Of a DNA stretch of 64,000 bases, positions 16,779 through 24,922 are shown piece after piece. Each line of letters begins with the position of its first letter. The stretch's first letter is position 1. The stretch covers positions 62,001-126,000 of the forward strand of contig CAJTIR010000005.1 in assembly GCA_910576385.1 (NCBI GenBank). The letters are read 5' to 3'. Source of the stretch: Lachnospiraceae bacterium (GTDB lineage: Bacteria; Bacillota; Clostridia; Lachnospirales; Lachnospiraceae). The notes beneath the pieces were generated by a model. That model worked only from the letters and a program-made list of their open reading frames with translations, was not told the origin of the DNA and searched no databases. Position numbers and translations under genes: made by a program.

Positions 16779-16876
16779 AATAGTTTCAACATTACAACAT
16801 TTCCACCCTGCCTATAATCTGGCGGTGAAACATCGCCGCAGTCATATCATTCCTAATCATATTTTTATCATGTCCA

Positions 16877-17428
16877 CTATGCTTTTGCATATTCCATGAC
16901 AGCCGTCTCATAGAGATTATTTCCCTCACTGTCAATCACCACAATCACCGGAAAATTTTCAACCTCCAGCTTTAAGACGGCTTCTGCCCCCAGATCTCCA
17001 TAGCAGACCAGCTCTGATTTTTTAATACATTTTGACAAGAGCGCGCCTGCTCCGCCCACCGCTGCAAAATAGACTGCCTGATTGCGCACAATCGCATCTA
17101 TGACTTCCTGTGTCCTTCTGCCTTTTCCGATCATAGCTTTCTGCCCCAGATCCAATAGACGTGGAGCATATTTATCCATACGGCTTGCCGTTGTAGGACC
17201 AGCAGAACCAATCGGACGCCCCTCTCTGGCTGGAGAGGGACCCATATAATAGATCACAGAATCTTCCAGTGAAAATGACAGCTTATCACCTTGATCTAAT
17301 GTCTCCATAAAACGCTTATGTGCGGCATCCCTCGCCACATAAATTATTCCTGAAATATATACATAATCTCCTGCATGAAGATCTCTTGTCACCTCTGCAG
17401 TAATCGGTGTTGTAATATGTTTTTCCAT
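16877..17428 (-). CDS. fumB: Fumarate hydratase class I, beta subunit
   Basis: The C-terminal (beta) half of the two-subunit Fe-S fumarase / L(+)-tartrate dehydratase family, which interconverts fumarate and malate. Visible family segments are YMGPSPAREGRPIGSAGPTTASRMD near residues 70-95, IGKGRR near 105 and the swivelling-domain sequence AVYFAAVGGAGALLSKCIK near 125. I chose the ATG at 17428, which has AGGAGG upstream, over an upstream start at 17482 that would overlap the alpha subunit. This gives 183 aa, the normal size. The alpha gene stops 34 bases upstream. The symbol denotes the beta-subunit role, not E. coli FumB. Confidence 0.88.
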   Translation of the reverse strand: MEKHITTPITAEVTRDLHAGDYVYISGIIYVARDAAHKRFMETLDQGDKLSFSLEDSVIYYMGPSPAREGRPIGSAGPTTASRMDKYAPRLLDLGQKAMIGKGRRTQEVIDAIVRNQAVYFAAVGGAGALLSKCIKKSELVCYGDLGAEAVLKLEVENFPVIVVIDSEGNNLYETAVMEYAKA

Positions 17429-17462
17429 AATATCCTCCTGTCTACTCTTAAAGTATATTACT

Positions 17463-18308
17463 CTAAATCTCACGCACGACATGGCGGTTTACATGGCAGC
17501 AGATATTGACGGCAACTGGAAGTCCGGCAATATGAGTGGGATAAGTATTGATATTGACTGCAAGCGCTGTGACCGTTCCGCCCAATCCTCCTGGTCCAAT
17601 ACCCAAACTATTGATCTTATCAAGCATTTCTTCTTCCAACTCCTTTACATAAGGAATCTGTGAACGCTCCTGCACAGAACGCGTCAAAGCCTGCTTTGCC
17701 AGCAATGCACATTTTTCAAACGTACCGCCAACGCCAACCCCTACCACCATCGGCGGACATGCATTGGGTCCGGCATCCTTTACAGCATTTAGAATCGCCT
17801 CTTTTACACCCTCAATGCCGTCCGCTGGCTTTAACATAAACACACGGCTCATATTTTCACTGCCAAATCCCTTTGGCGCTAAAATAAGCTTTACTTGATC
17901 GCCCTTCACGATCGAGTAATGAATTACCGCTGGCGTGTTATCTTTGGTATTCTCTCTGACAATCGGATCCCCTACGACTGATTTGCGCAAAAATCCATCT
18001 AGATATCCTTGACGCACCCCTTCATTGATGGCGTCTTCCAAAAGCATTCCCTCAAAATGAACATCCTGGCCAACCTCTATAAAGATCACAGCCATTCCAG
18101 TATCCTGGCAAATCGGAATCATATCTTCTCTGGCAATAGTAAGATTTTCCTGAAGCTGACACAATATTTTTTTTCCAAGATCTGCCTGCTCTATATCTAC
18201 TGCATTTTTTAAGGCTTGCTCCATATCCTTGGACAGATAGTGATTGGCCTCAATACACATTTCCCGAATATTTTTTGTAATTTCTTCTGTCGCTATGGTA
18301 CGAATCAT
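17463..18308 (-). CDS. fumA: Fumarate hydratase class I, alpha subunit
   Basis: The N-terminal (alpha) half of the class I fumarase, carrying the oxygen-labile 4Fe-4S cluster that activates substrate. Candidate cluster cysteines are Cys67 (PICQDTG), Cys200 (GTFEKCA) and Cys270 or 271 (AVNICCHVNRH). The Gly-rich segment GIGPGGLGGTVTA lies near 236-248. At 281 aa it is full length. AAAGGAG precedes the ATG. It forms an operon with the beta subunit, consistent with a partial reductive TCA branch in an anaerobe. Tartrate dehydratase activity cannot be excluded. Confidence 0.9.
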   Translation of the reverse strand: MIRTIATEEITKNIREMCIEANHYLSKDMEQALKNAVDIEQADLGKKILCQLQENLTIAREDMIPICQDTGMAVIFIEVGQDVHFEGMLLEDAINEGVRQGYLDGFLRKSVVGDPIVRENTKDNTPAVIHYSIVKGDQVKLILAPKGFGSENMSRVFMLKPADGIEGVKEAILNAVKDAGPNACPPMVVGVGVGGTFEKCALLAKQALTRSVQERSQIPYVKELEEEMLDKINSLGIGPGGLGGTVTALAVNINTYPTHIAGLPVAVNICCHVNRHVVREI

Positions 18309-18357
18309 GCTCTATCTCCTTTATCCAAACTAATTCTTCAAAAATTTATCCTATTCT

Positions 18358-18386
18358 ATGATAATGGAAAAAAGCCAGCCTGTAAA
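18358..18386 (-). promoter_or_regulatory. Promoter candidate for fumarase
   Basis: TTTACA (18381-18386) and TATCAT (18358-18363) have a 17-base spacer, about 50 bases before the alpha-subunit ATG. Confidence 0.45.
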
Positions 18387-18505
18387 TATTTTTACTGAAA
18401 TTGCAGGAATTTAACTTTTAATCTTTTTGTTCGTTTTATATTTATATGTTTTATTTTTTCGCTCACAAGTGCATCAGCAGAAAAACGCTTCCACTCCTGC
18501 GTGGA

Positions 18506-20311
18506 TTATCGTGCAAAATATGCCTTAGCAGCCCTTTGTGCCAGATACTTAGAAAGATGAAATGTTCTGATATCCATTTGTTCTGTTCTTTCTAATACGC
18601 GATGAAACTTTTGATTCAAAAGGCAGCGTTTACAAGTATGTCTAATGATACTGCCAGAATGTAACCAATCTCCAATTTGAGCATAGTAATCATATTCTTC
18701 TACATAACTCCCTCTGTTTTTATTGCAATTGTAATGTGGAAAATCGTATCGGCTTAACACAGGAACAGCATCCATAGAAAGATTTGACAGATATTCCAAA
18801 TCATTCAGACTGATATCCTGCCCAACTTGCGCTACATTGTACTTTGCGACAATTACATCTGGTTTTCCAAAAGAAAAAATTAAATAGAAGATGGTCACTG
18901 CTGTCATGCAATAACGGAACAACCCAAAATCTGGTTTGTGTATGGTCACTTCCACTCCTGCCATCAATACCATTAACAAAGCCAGAAACCACAACACCAG
19001 TACCCGCAAAAAACTTAAATGATACATATCAATATAGAGAAACATTCTCATGGCACTAGAAGCAATCATAATATACGTACAACCACAGCAGAGAAACAGC
19101 AGCAGCTTTAACACCCTGTTTACATCAAACATAGCCATACAGCAGAGTACCAAGACCAAATTAAACAGACACACAAACAACAATTGTATAAAGCCTTGAT
19201 GCGCATATTCCGCATAAGTATAGCCCTCTGGCAAAAGCAGCCCGCCCGTAAATAAAAATATCACTTGAATGGCACAGAAAATTATATAAATCACTGTCAC
19301 CATTGCCAGAAATGTAATCGCAATCACCGGATTATGCTTTTTGCCTGACCGCTTCCATTCTGGCATATTATTGAGTGTCAGCGCCGACAAAAAACTATAG
19401 ATACCAAAAAATCCCAATATTAAAAGAAGTATTACCAGAAATACATTAGGTGAAAATAGAACCTGCGTCCAAAGTTTATAACAGGCATCTCCGATCACCC
19501 TTGAAAAAATTTGGTCTGCGCTGCTTAAAAGTGCAATTACTGTGGACAGCATTGGCAGTCCAATCAAAATACCAATCAAAATATAAGTGGAAGTTTTACT
19601 TTTCTTCTCTGTCCGTTTCCTTTTCCCTACAAGTTCTGCCAGATGAAGAAACGGACTAGCTATCTCTGGTATCATATTCAGGTAAAGAAACATGATGTTA
19701 CTTAAATATTGCCCTAAATTCCAGTTTTTGTCATCATACATCTGCCGCAGCATAAACACAGTAACCAAGAGTAAGATACCTACGGTATTAAAAAATATAA
19801 TAAAGAGACTTGTAGTTAGAAAGTTACTGATTCCAAGAAGCAGACAACCTCCAATATACCACCAATTTGATTTTTTCCAGACAATTTTTGCCTTTTTTAA
19901 AAATAATCCACAGACAACTAAAGTGGCTGCCGTAATCAGAGGAAACATAATCCCTACAAAACTCCGATAAAATGTAAGCGTAAAACAGATACTATAAATC
20001 ACCGCTATACCCAAAAAAAACGCAGCATTCTCACGCATCACTGGATTAATCGGTTTACGATTCACTATATTAGTGTTTCCCTGACCAGTATTCCCTTGAA
20101 TATTTTGAGGTCTTTCCTGCAGCGTCCTTGGTGCTTCTGCTCTTTGTTCTGTATTTCCTTGAATATTTTGAGGTCTTTCCTGCGCCGTCCTTGGTGCTTC
20201 TTCTTGTTCCCTGTTTCCTTGAATACTCTGAAAATTCTCATTTTGTATTACTGGAGTTTGTGCCCGCATCTCTTGACCTCTCTGCACAATTTCTCTTTCT
20301 CTATTCTCCAT
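18506..20311 (-). CDS. DUF4173/DUF4153-like polytopic membrane protein
   Basis: An N-terminal hydrophilic region of about 85 residues carries a repeated 20-residue unit (IQGNxEQ...EAPRTxQERPQN). About a dozen hydrophobic segments follow (about 95-490), with the FYRSFVGIMFPLITA and FFGIYSFLSAL character of DUF4173 proteins. The C-terminal tail of about 110 residues is cytoplasm-like and Tyr/Arg-rich. The function of the family is not known. GGAGGAG precedes the ATG, which overlaps the end of the small XRE regulator gene by 11 bases, so the two are translationally coupled. It is the last gene of the DUF2975-XRE-DUF4173 operon. Confidence 0.75.
   Translation of the reverse strand: MENREREIVQRGQEMRAQTPVIQNENFQSIQGNREQEEAPRTAQERPQNIQGNTEQRAEAPRTLQERPQNIQGNTGQGNTNIVNRKPINPVMRENAAFFLGIAVIYSICFTLTFYRSFVGIMFPLITAATLVVCGLFLKKAKIVWKKSNWWYIGGCLLLGISNFLTTSLFIIFFNTVGILLLVTVFMLRQMYDDKNWNLGQYLSNIMFLYLNMIPEIASPFLHLAELVGKRKRTEKKSKTSTYILIGILIGLPMLSTVIALLSSADQIFSRVIGDACYKLWTQVLFSPNVFLVILLLILGFFGIYSFLSALTLNNMPEWKRSGKKHNPVIAITFLAMVTVIYIIFCAIQVIFLFTGGLLLPEGYTYAEYAHQGFIQLLFVCLFNLVLVLCCMAMFDVNRVLKLLLFLCCGCTYIMIASSAMRMFLYIDMYHLSFLRVLVLWFLALLMVLMAGVEVTIHKPDFGLFRYCMTAVTIFYLIFSFGKPDVIVAKYNVAQVGQDISLNDLEYLSNLSMDAVPVLSRYDFPHYNCNKNRGSYVEEYDYYAQIGDWLHSGSIIRHTCKRCLLNQKFHRVLERTEQMDIRTFHLSKYLAQRAAKAYFAR
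20094..20230. repeat. In-frame tandem repeat of 60-63 bp
   Basis: Units at 20094-20156 and 20157-20216, plus a partial third, share CCTTGAATATTTTGAGGTCT and encode the Gln-rich repeats in the N-terminus of the DUF4173-like protein. Copy number may vary between strains. Confidence 0.75.
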
Positions 20312-20522
20312 CTCTTGGCTCCTCCCTCCACTCCAGGATCTCCCCAGGCTGACACGCTAAGGCTTGGCAAATCTTATCCAACGTATCCACTTTAATGGCC
20401 TTTGCTTTTCCATTTTTTAATATCGAAATATTGGACATGGTAATACCCACCTTTCCAGAAAGCTCTGTAACACTCATTTTCCGCTTTGCCAACATCACAT
20501 CTATATTTACAATTATCGCCAT
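20301..20522 (-). CDS. Small XRE/Cro-type transcription regulator (YozG-like)
   Basis: A 73-aa protein consisting almost entirely of a Cro/CI helix-turn-helix (HTH_26 type): MLAKRKMSVTELSGKVGITMSNISILKNGKAKAIKVDTLDKICQALACQPGEIL, with the recognition helix around TMSNISILKNG. AGGAGG lies 6 bases before the ATG. It sits between a DUF2975 membrane protein and a DUF4173 protein. This DUF2975/YozG pairing is recurrent in Firmicutes, where the membrane protein may control the regulator. The palindrome upstream of the operon (21075-21119) is a candidate binding site. Confidence 0.88.
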   Translation of the reverse strand: MAIIVNIDVMLAKRKMSVTELSGKVGITMSNISILKNGKAKAIKVDTLDKICQALACQPGEILEWREEPRDGE

Positions 20523-20551
20523 ATGCCGCCTCCTGTCAATTATTTTCTCGC

Positions 20552-21031
20552 TTAAATTGTCAATTCGTTTTCCTGTTGAATCTCTGCCGCCTTCTGTACC
20601 AAATGAGATAATACAGCCGCTGCTACTGCCACAGTCACACCTGCAAACTCCACAAACAGGGAACCAATCAGAATCCCTGGATGATTCATATTCAAGAACA
20701 ATAATACCAGATTTGCAACAAAAAAGTAACTGCTGTCAATCAGGGCAAGCAACGAAATTTGTTTAAGATAAACAGAATTTTCTCTGGAAAATGAATGATC
20801 TCTGGCAATCTCTGAGGTAATTTTCCATCCATTATAGAGAGCCAGATAACAGGGAATGGCAGAAATCCACAATACAATCAGCCACGGAACATAGCAATAA
20901 GCAAATTCTGGATATATCTCTGTTAGATCCTTGCCTAATATTGGCAGCATGCAAGCATAAATCACAATCCCGCAGGCTGCAATTCCCAAAATAATTCCTC
21001 TCAACCATGTACTTAAGCTTTTCTGTGTCAT
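20552..21031 (-). CDS. DUF2975 family membrane protein
   Basis: A 159-aa protein with four hydrophobic segments (about residues 12-32, 50-72, 92-112 and 120-142) and the family-like sequence CYVPWLIVLWISAIPCYLALYNGWKI. No enzymatic motif is visible. The start is the ATG at 21031, which has AAAGGAGG 7 bases upstream; a longer frame from 21067 lacks a site. It is the first gene of the operon with the YozG-like regulator. A role as membrane partner of that regulator is inferred from context. Confidence 0.82.
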   Translation of the reverse strand: MTQKSLSTWLRGIILGIAACGIVIYACMLPILGKDLTEIYPEFAYCYVPWLIVLWISAIPCYLALYNGWKITSEIARDHSFSRENSVYLKQISLLALIDSSYFFVANLVLLFLNMNHPGILIGSLFVEFAGVTVAVAAAVLSHLVQKAAEIQQENELTI

Positions 21032-21052
21032 AATGATACCTCCTTTTCCTCT

Positions 21053-21081
21053 ATCATATCCTCTCAAATCAAAAAAGTCAA
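21053..21081 (-). promoter_or_regulatory. Sigma-A promoter of the DUF2975-XRE-DUF4173 operon
   Basis: TTGACT (21076-21081) and TATGAT (21053-21058) are 17 bases apart. The -35 hexamer lies inside one arm of the palindrome at 21075-21119. Confidence 0.7.
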
Positions 21082-21119
21082 TATAAATTTATTGCAACTC
21101 AATAAATTTATATTGACTT
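21075..21119. promoter_or_regulatory. 20-bp-arm palindrome over the -35 box
   Basis: Arms 21075-21094 and 21100-21119 are perfect complements (core GTCAATATAAATTTATTG) with the 5-base spacer CAACT. It lacks a terminator T tract. Its overlap with the promoter suggests a repressor operator, perhaps for the operon's own XRE protein. Confidence 0.75.
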
Positions 21120-21269
21120 AGCTATCATAATATTAAAAATCATTTAATGGAAAAAGAATACATACTATCAATCACAAGTATCTATGCTATATTGCTGTCA
21201 GCAAAAATGACTTCCGTGCAGCCGCAAAAGCGCCTTAATGTTCTTAATTCTGCATAACACAGATCTTAT
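21120..21269. other. Intergenic, nothing further recognised
   Basis: AT-rich sequence between the end of the ABC cluster and the palindrome. I see no gene or clear terminator here. Confidence 0.4.
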
Positions 21270-21932
21270 TTACTCTATATGCTCCGCAACAAACCCTGCC
21301 TCAGACAAAAGTTCCTGTGCCTGTTTCATATTTTGCTGTCCTTGAATCTTTGCCAGACCTCCAGTTGTCTTTGCCGATCCATGAAAAATTTCCTGCATTT
21401 GCTCTTTGCCCATATAGATTTCCTGCGCAGGCTCTTTCAAAATTCCAGATATTTTCCCTTTTACTGTCTGTCCTTTGCCGTCTGTGATGGTTAATTCCAA
21501 TTCCTGATATCTTTCCATCCACTCTGCAATCTGGCTTCTTCCAGGACCATTGCCATTGTTGTCCACAAAAGAAGCAAATACATCTTTTCCAAAAAATAAA
21601 ATTGGCGTGTTTGCCAATATAATTTCCTGCTGCAATGACTTCCACTGCAAAGAATAATCTTCAAGATCAATCCCTGTGAGATTACTGTCCATTGTATATT
21701 CTTCCAACTGAAAACTCAAATTACAAGTATAAGCTGGCGTAAATTGATACAGTCCATTTATTTTTTTCATTTCTTTTACAATAGCTTCTGAAAGTTCTGA
21801 TTCTGATTGCAGCTTAAGATCATAAGACTTCTGTTGCTTCATCCAGAAGTCTATGAAATTCACGATCTGAATAATGAAGACTAATCCCACTGCAAAGAAC
21901 ACAATATCCTTGTAAATATTATGACTTCTCAT
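21270..21932 (-). CDS. Single-pass protein with MacB-core-like domain
   Basis: No firm family is recognised. One N-terminal hydrophobic segment (about residues 8-28) anchors a domain of about 190 residues outside the cell. Its pattern (SNLTGIDLEDYSLQ, NTPILFFGKDVFASF, GKISGILKEPAQEIYMG, near-C-terminal GLAKIQGQQNMKQAQELLSEAGF) resembles the extracytoplasmic core of MacB-type permeases, but no FtsX helices follow. The ATG at 21932 lies one base past the stop of the upstream gene, and a longer frame overlapping that gene is less likely. It is the last of eight genes and may work with the adjacent ABC proteins. Confidence 0.7.
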   Translation of the reverse strand: MRSHNIYKDIVFFAVGLVFIIQIVNFIDFWMKQQKSYDLKLQSESELSEAIVKEMKKINGLYQFTPAYTCNLSFQLEEYTMDSNLTGIDLEDYSLQWKSLQQEIILANTPILFFGKDVFASFVDNNGNGPGRSQIAEWMERYQELELTITDGKGQTVKGKISGILKEPAQEIYMGKEQMQEIFHGSAKTTGGLAKIQGQQNMKQAQELLSEAGFVAEHIE

Positions 21933-21933
21933 T

Positions 21934-23499
21934 TTATTTCCTCTCTTCCTGCGCCCCTGTATGCCGCAGTCTAAGATATGGCTCAATGATACTTTGATAA
22001 TGCTTCATCCTCAGATAAAGACAGATTATTGCCAACAGTAACACCAGAAACACTCCTGCCACAATCGTAATCCACCATTGATTGGTCTGCGGTTTTTGTT
22101 GCTCCACCTTTAATTCCAATGTTTTGGGCTCTTGAATACAAGTATGGAACTCTATTTTCTGTTCGATTTGCTCTCCCTGTTCATCCTCATAGGAAAAGAT
22201 TACATTCCCCACGGTATTACCGTATTTTTCTCCACCATTTTCCATGATATTTCCCTGTGCATCCATATCCAGTGTACCTGCAAATACCTGCATTTCTCCA
22301 GGTACAGAGGCGCCGCCTTCCAGATTTCCCAAAAATAACTCTCCCTGTGCAAACAATCCCTGACCCTCTAATCTCACTTTAGCATTATATATTACAGACA
22401 GACCAGTATTTTGAACCTGAAAGGTCATGATCTGTGTGTCTGAGGCATAGACCTTTTCTGGAAATGAAACACTGGCTAGTTCCGCCTGCTGTTTTTGGCA
22501 AATCGAGAGACTTACTGTCTCTGTGGCGGTATAAGCGTTGCCTTTACTGTCTTCATACTCAATCTGAAATTGCACCTGTACTGGTTCTGCGGCAGCTTTC
22601 TTGGCAATGGTAAGCGTTTGAGAAAGATCCATCACATTCTTTGGCGCCACTTCTTCAAAATACCAGGCCATTTTCTCAAAGACGAGATTTCCATTATCAG
22701 TATTCAATGTTACCTTTACATTCTTTACTGAATTACGGCTGCTGCAATTGAGCAAAGAAAGAGCCCACTTTATACTTTCCCCTGCCGCCAACTTGTTTCC
22801 CTGTAAATTGTTTTGGCTGATCATCAGACGAGGCTGACTGGTTAATTCCGACTCTGTACCCTGTGTCTGTCCGATTCCATTGTCTTCTTGAATCGGACTG
22901 GAAAGTTCTCCGCTTTCTTGCGGAAATTTTTCTAATCCTTCCTCACTGTCCTTTAATATAGGATCTGTATCATCAACGGCATCTTTTCCACAGACAAGCG
23001 CTTTTCCGTCAGTGATTTCCACATAAATCGTAAATTTCTGGTGAATTACACTCTGATCTTGTGGAAAATCAACTTGGTTTCCATTACTTTTCTGATTTTG
23101 CTTCACTTTCCCTTGCGCCCACAAATGAAGCGGGTATTGGCCATTGACACGATCTTTTCTGAGACGGATCTGACATTGATAGAGATAGACGCCATCTTTG
23201 GATTTTTTTACTCGTTTCTGATAATTCTTATAGTAAAAAGGGCTGTTCTCTTCACGCTCAAAATCAATCCCCACAGTAATCCGATCTTCATCCATCTTCT
23301 GGTCAGACAGGAACGGCACTACTAAGGTCATGGTATCTTTTTCAATTGACGGCTCATATCCTTTGGAAAATGGCGCCGCCATCCCTTTGTATTTATGACT
23401 GGCATCAATAGAAATCTGGCCCTTGGCCTGGCTTATCATTGGACAGAAGAAACATAACAGTAACACTAGAAAAATCATTGCCTTTACTCCTGATCTCAT
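21934..23499 (-). CDS. Secreted CARDB-like beta-sandwich protein, membrane anchored
   Basis: A signal peptide (about residues 1-25) leads into an extracellular region. It has a linker of acidic/Ser residues (about 175-215) and two or three beta-sandwich repeats of the CARDB/COG1361 type (LNCSSRNSVKNVKVTLNTDNG, FQVQNTGLSVIYNAKVRLEG). A C-terminal transmembrane helix (about 475-500) ends in a short basic tail. The 521-aa product would sit on the cell surface. The ATG overlaps the ATPase stop by 4 bases (ATGA), so it is translationally coupled to the transporter. I infer an extracellular accessory or substrate-capture role; no catalytic motif is visible. Confidence 0.72.
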   Translation of the reverse strand: MRSGVKAMIFLVLLLCFFCPMISQAKGQISIDASHKYKGMAAPFSKGYEPSIEKDTMTLVVPFLSDQKMDEDRITVGIDFEREENSPFYYKNYQKRVKKSKDGVYLYQCQIRLRKDRVNGQYPLHLWAQGKVKQNQKSNGNQVDFPQDQSVIHQKFTIYVEITDGKALVCGKDAVDDTDPILKDSEEGLEKFPQESGELSSPIQEDNGIGQTQGTESELTSQPRLMISQNNLQGNKLAAGESIKWALSLLNCSSRNSVKNVKVTLNTDNGNLVFEKMAWYFEEVAPKNVMDLSQTLTIAKKAAAEPVQVQFQIEYEDSKGNAYTATETVSLSICQKQQAELASVSFPEKVYASDTQIMTFQVQNTGLSVIYNAKVRLEGQGLFAQGELFLGNLEGGASVPGEMQVFAGTLDMDAQGNIMENGGEKYGNTVGNVIFSYEDEQGEQIEQKIEFHTCIQEPKTLELKVEQQKPQTNQWWITIVAGVFLVLLLAIICLYLRMKHYQSIIEPYLRLRHTGAQEERK

Positions 23500-24134
23500 A
23501 GCATTCTCATCCTCCCTCCATCCATCTCATATACTCTGTCACATAAGATTCTGATATCCTCACTGTTGTGACTGGCAAGAATAATTGTCTTTCCCTGTTT
23601 TTTTAACTCCAGTAAAAGTGCACGGATATCATTTACTCCATGTTTATCAAGCCCATTAAATGGTTCATCCAAGATTAAAAATTCTGGATCTTCCATGATG
23701 GCCTGAGCAATCCCTAAACGCTGACGCATCCCCAGAGAATACTTTGAAACGGATTTCTTTAAGTATGGATCTAATCCCGCCTTCTTGATCGCTATGCGAA
23801 TCTGTTCTTTGGTAATACAATTTCTCAGTCCTGCCAATATTTCTAAATTGCGCATTCCTGTCAGATTTGTAAGAAATCCCGGCGTCTCAATGATAACCCC
23901 AATACTTTCGGGAAAATCAATCTCTTTACCAATCCATTTTCCGGCAACACGAATACTGCCTTCTGTAACGGGAAGAAAACCACAGATACATTTCATCAGT
24001 ACCGTTTTGCCTGAACCATTATTGCCTGAAAAACCATAGACTTTTCCTCGCTCCATAGAGACATTGATATCATATAGCACAGTATCTTCTCCAAATTTTT
24101 TGCTCACATGCTGTAATTCAATATAAGGTTCCAT
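23496..24134 (-). CDS. ABC transporter ATPase
   Basis: A cytoplasmic ATPase of 212 aa, short but complete. Walker A is GNNGSGKTVLM near residue 40, the signature region YSLGMRQRLGIAQAI near 132, Walker B FLILDEPFNGLD near 152 and the switch His in ASHNSED near 190. The signature is LGMRQ rather than LSGGQ, as in bacteriocin-immunity and YxlF-type exporters. GGAGAGGG precedes the ATG. It is followed by the CARDB-like gene with a 4-base overlap and preceded by two permease genes, so the transporter is probably this ATPase with those two proteins. Confidence 0.92.
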   Translation of the reverse strand: MEPYIELQHVSKKFGEDTVLYDINVSMERGKVYGFSGNNGSGKTVLMKCICGFLPVTEGSIRVAGKWIGKEIDFPESIGVIIETPGFLTNLTGMRNLEILAGLRNCITKEQIRIAIKKAGLDPYLKKSVSKYSLGMRQRLGIAQAIMEDPEFLILDEPFNGLDKHGVNDIRALLLELKKQGKTIILASHNSEDIRILCDRVYEMDGGRMRML

Positions 24135-24146
24135 CTTATCCCTCTC

Positions 24147-24866
24147 CTATAAAATCTCTTGCAGCCTTCCATATAACAATAACCCATGCAAAAGAATCAT
24201 GAAAATAGAAAATACCGCCAAAAAAAGCCATATTCCATGTCCTTGAGGCCCCCAATCCTGCTGACATTTCAGCCACTCTGCCGGATAGAATACATACATT
24301 TGATCTAAATAGCGCTCTTTTAAGATAATCATCATATAATAACTGACAAATGGCAGTCCATAGGTCATATAATAGTTCTGAAATGCTGCCGCAAAGATTC
24401 CCGCCAGCTCTGCCATAATTCCTCCAATCAGTGAGATGCGCAAAAGAAACACCAGCGCAGACGAGACCATCTGCCATGAAATATTTCCCTTAAGTTCAAG
24501 CGGATAGAGAAACAGAAAACACAAAAACAGCGCTGCTATGCCAGCCATAAAAAAAGGCAAAAATCCTCCCGCATAAATCTGTATCGTTTTCCGTTTGATA
24601 TATTCCATACGGCTGATTCTTGTGATATACAACTTTAAAAATCCTGTGGAGGATTCTCTGACAAAATTAGCCCCCACTGGCAGCACTGCTGCAATTGGAA
24701 TCAAAAATAAAATCATCTGATTATCTAACGCCTTTTGAAATAACACCAAAAAAGCTCCAGAACTCAAAGGGAACTTAATTTCATCAAAAGGAAATCCCAC
24801 TGCCATCGTCACAAAACAAATCAAGGATGCAGACCATAAACCTTTTTCTTTCCATAATTCTTTCAT
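24147..24866 (-). CDS. ABC-2-like transporter permease
   Basis: A 239-aa polytopic protein with about six hydrophobic segments. The segment VGANFVRESSTGFLKLYITRISRMEYIKRK (about 66-95) is typical of ABC-2/lantibiotic-immunity-type permeases, where a cytoplasmic coupling loop follows helix 2. AGGAAAG precedes the ATG. It ends 12 bases before the ATPase gene. It is probably half of a heterodimeric permease with the product of the gene at 24923. Confidence 0.78.
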   Translation of the reverse strand: MKELWKEKGLWSASLICFVTMAVGFPFDEIKFPLSSGAFLVLFQKALDNQMILFLIPIAAVLPVGANFVRESSTGFLKLYITRISRMEYIKRKTIQIYAGGFLPFFMAGIAALFLCFLFLYPLELKGNISWQMVSSALVFLLRISLIGGIMAELAGIFAAAFQNYYMTYGLPFVSYYMMIILKERYLDQMYVFYPAEWLKCQQDWGPQGHGIWLFLAVFSIFMILLHGLLLYGRLQEIL

Positions 24867-24922
24867 AGCTTTCCTATTCTAGTAGCAAATAATTTACACA
24901 CAAATTTAACTACTGTAACTCA

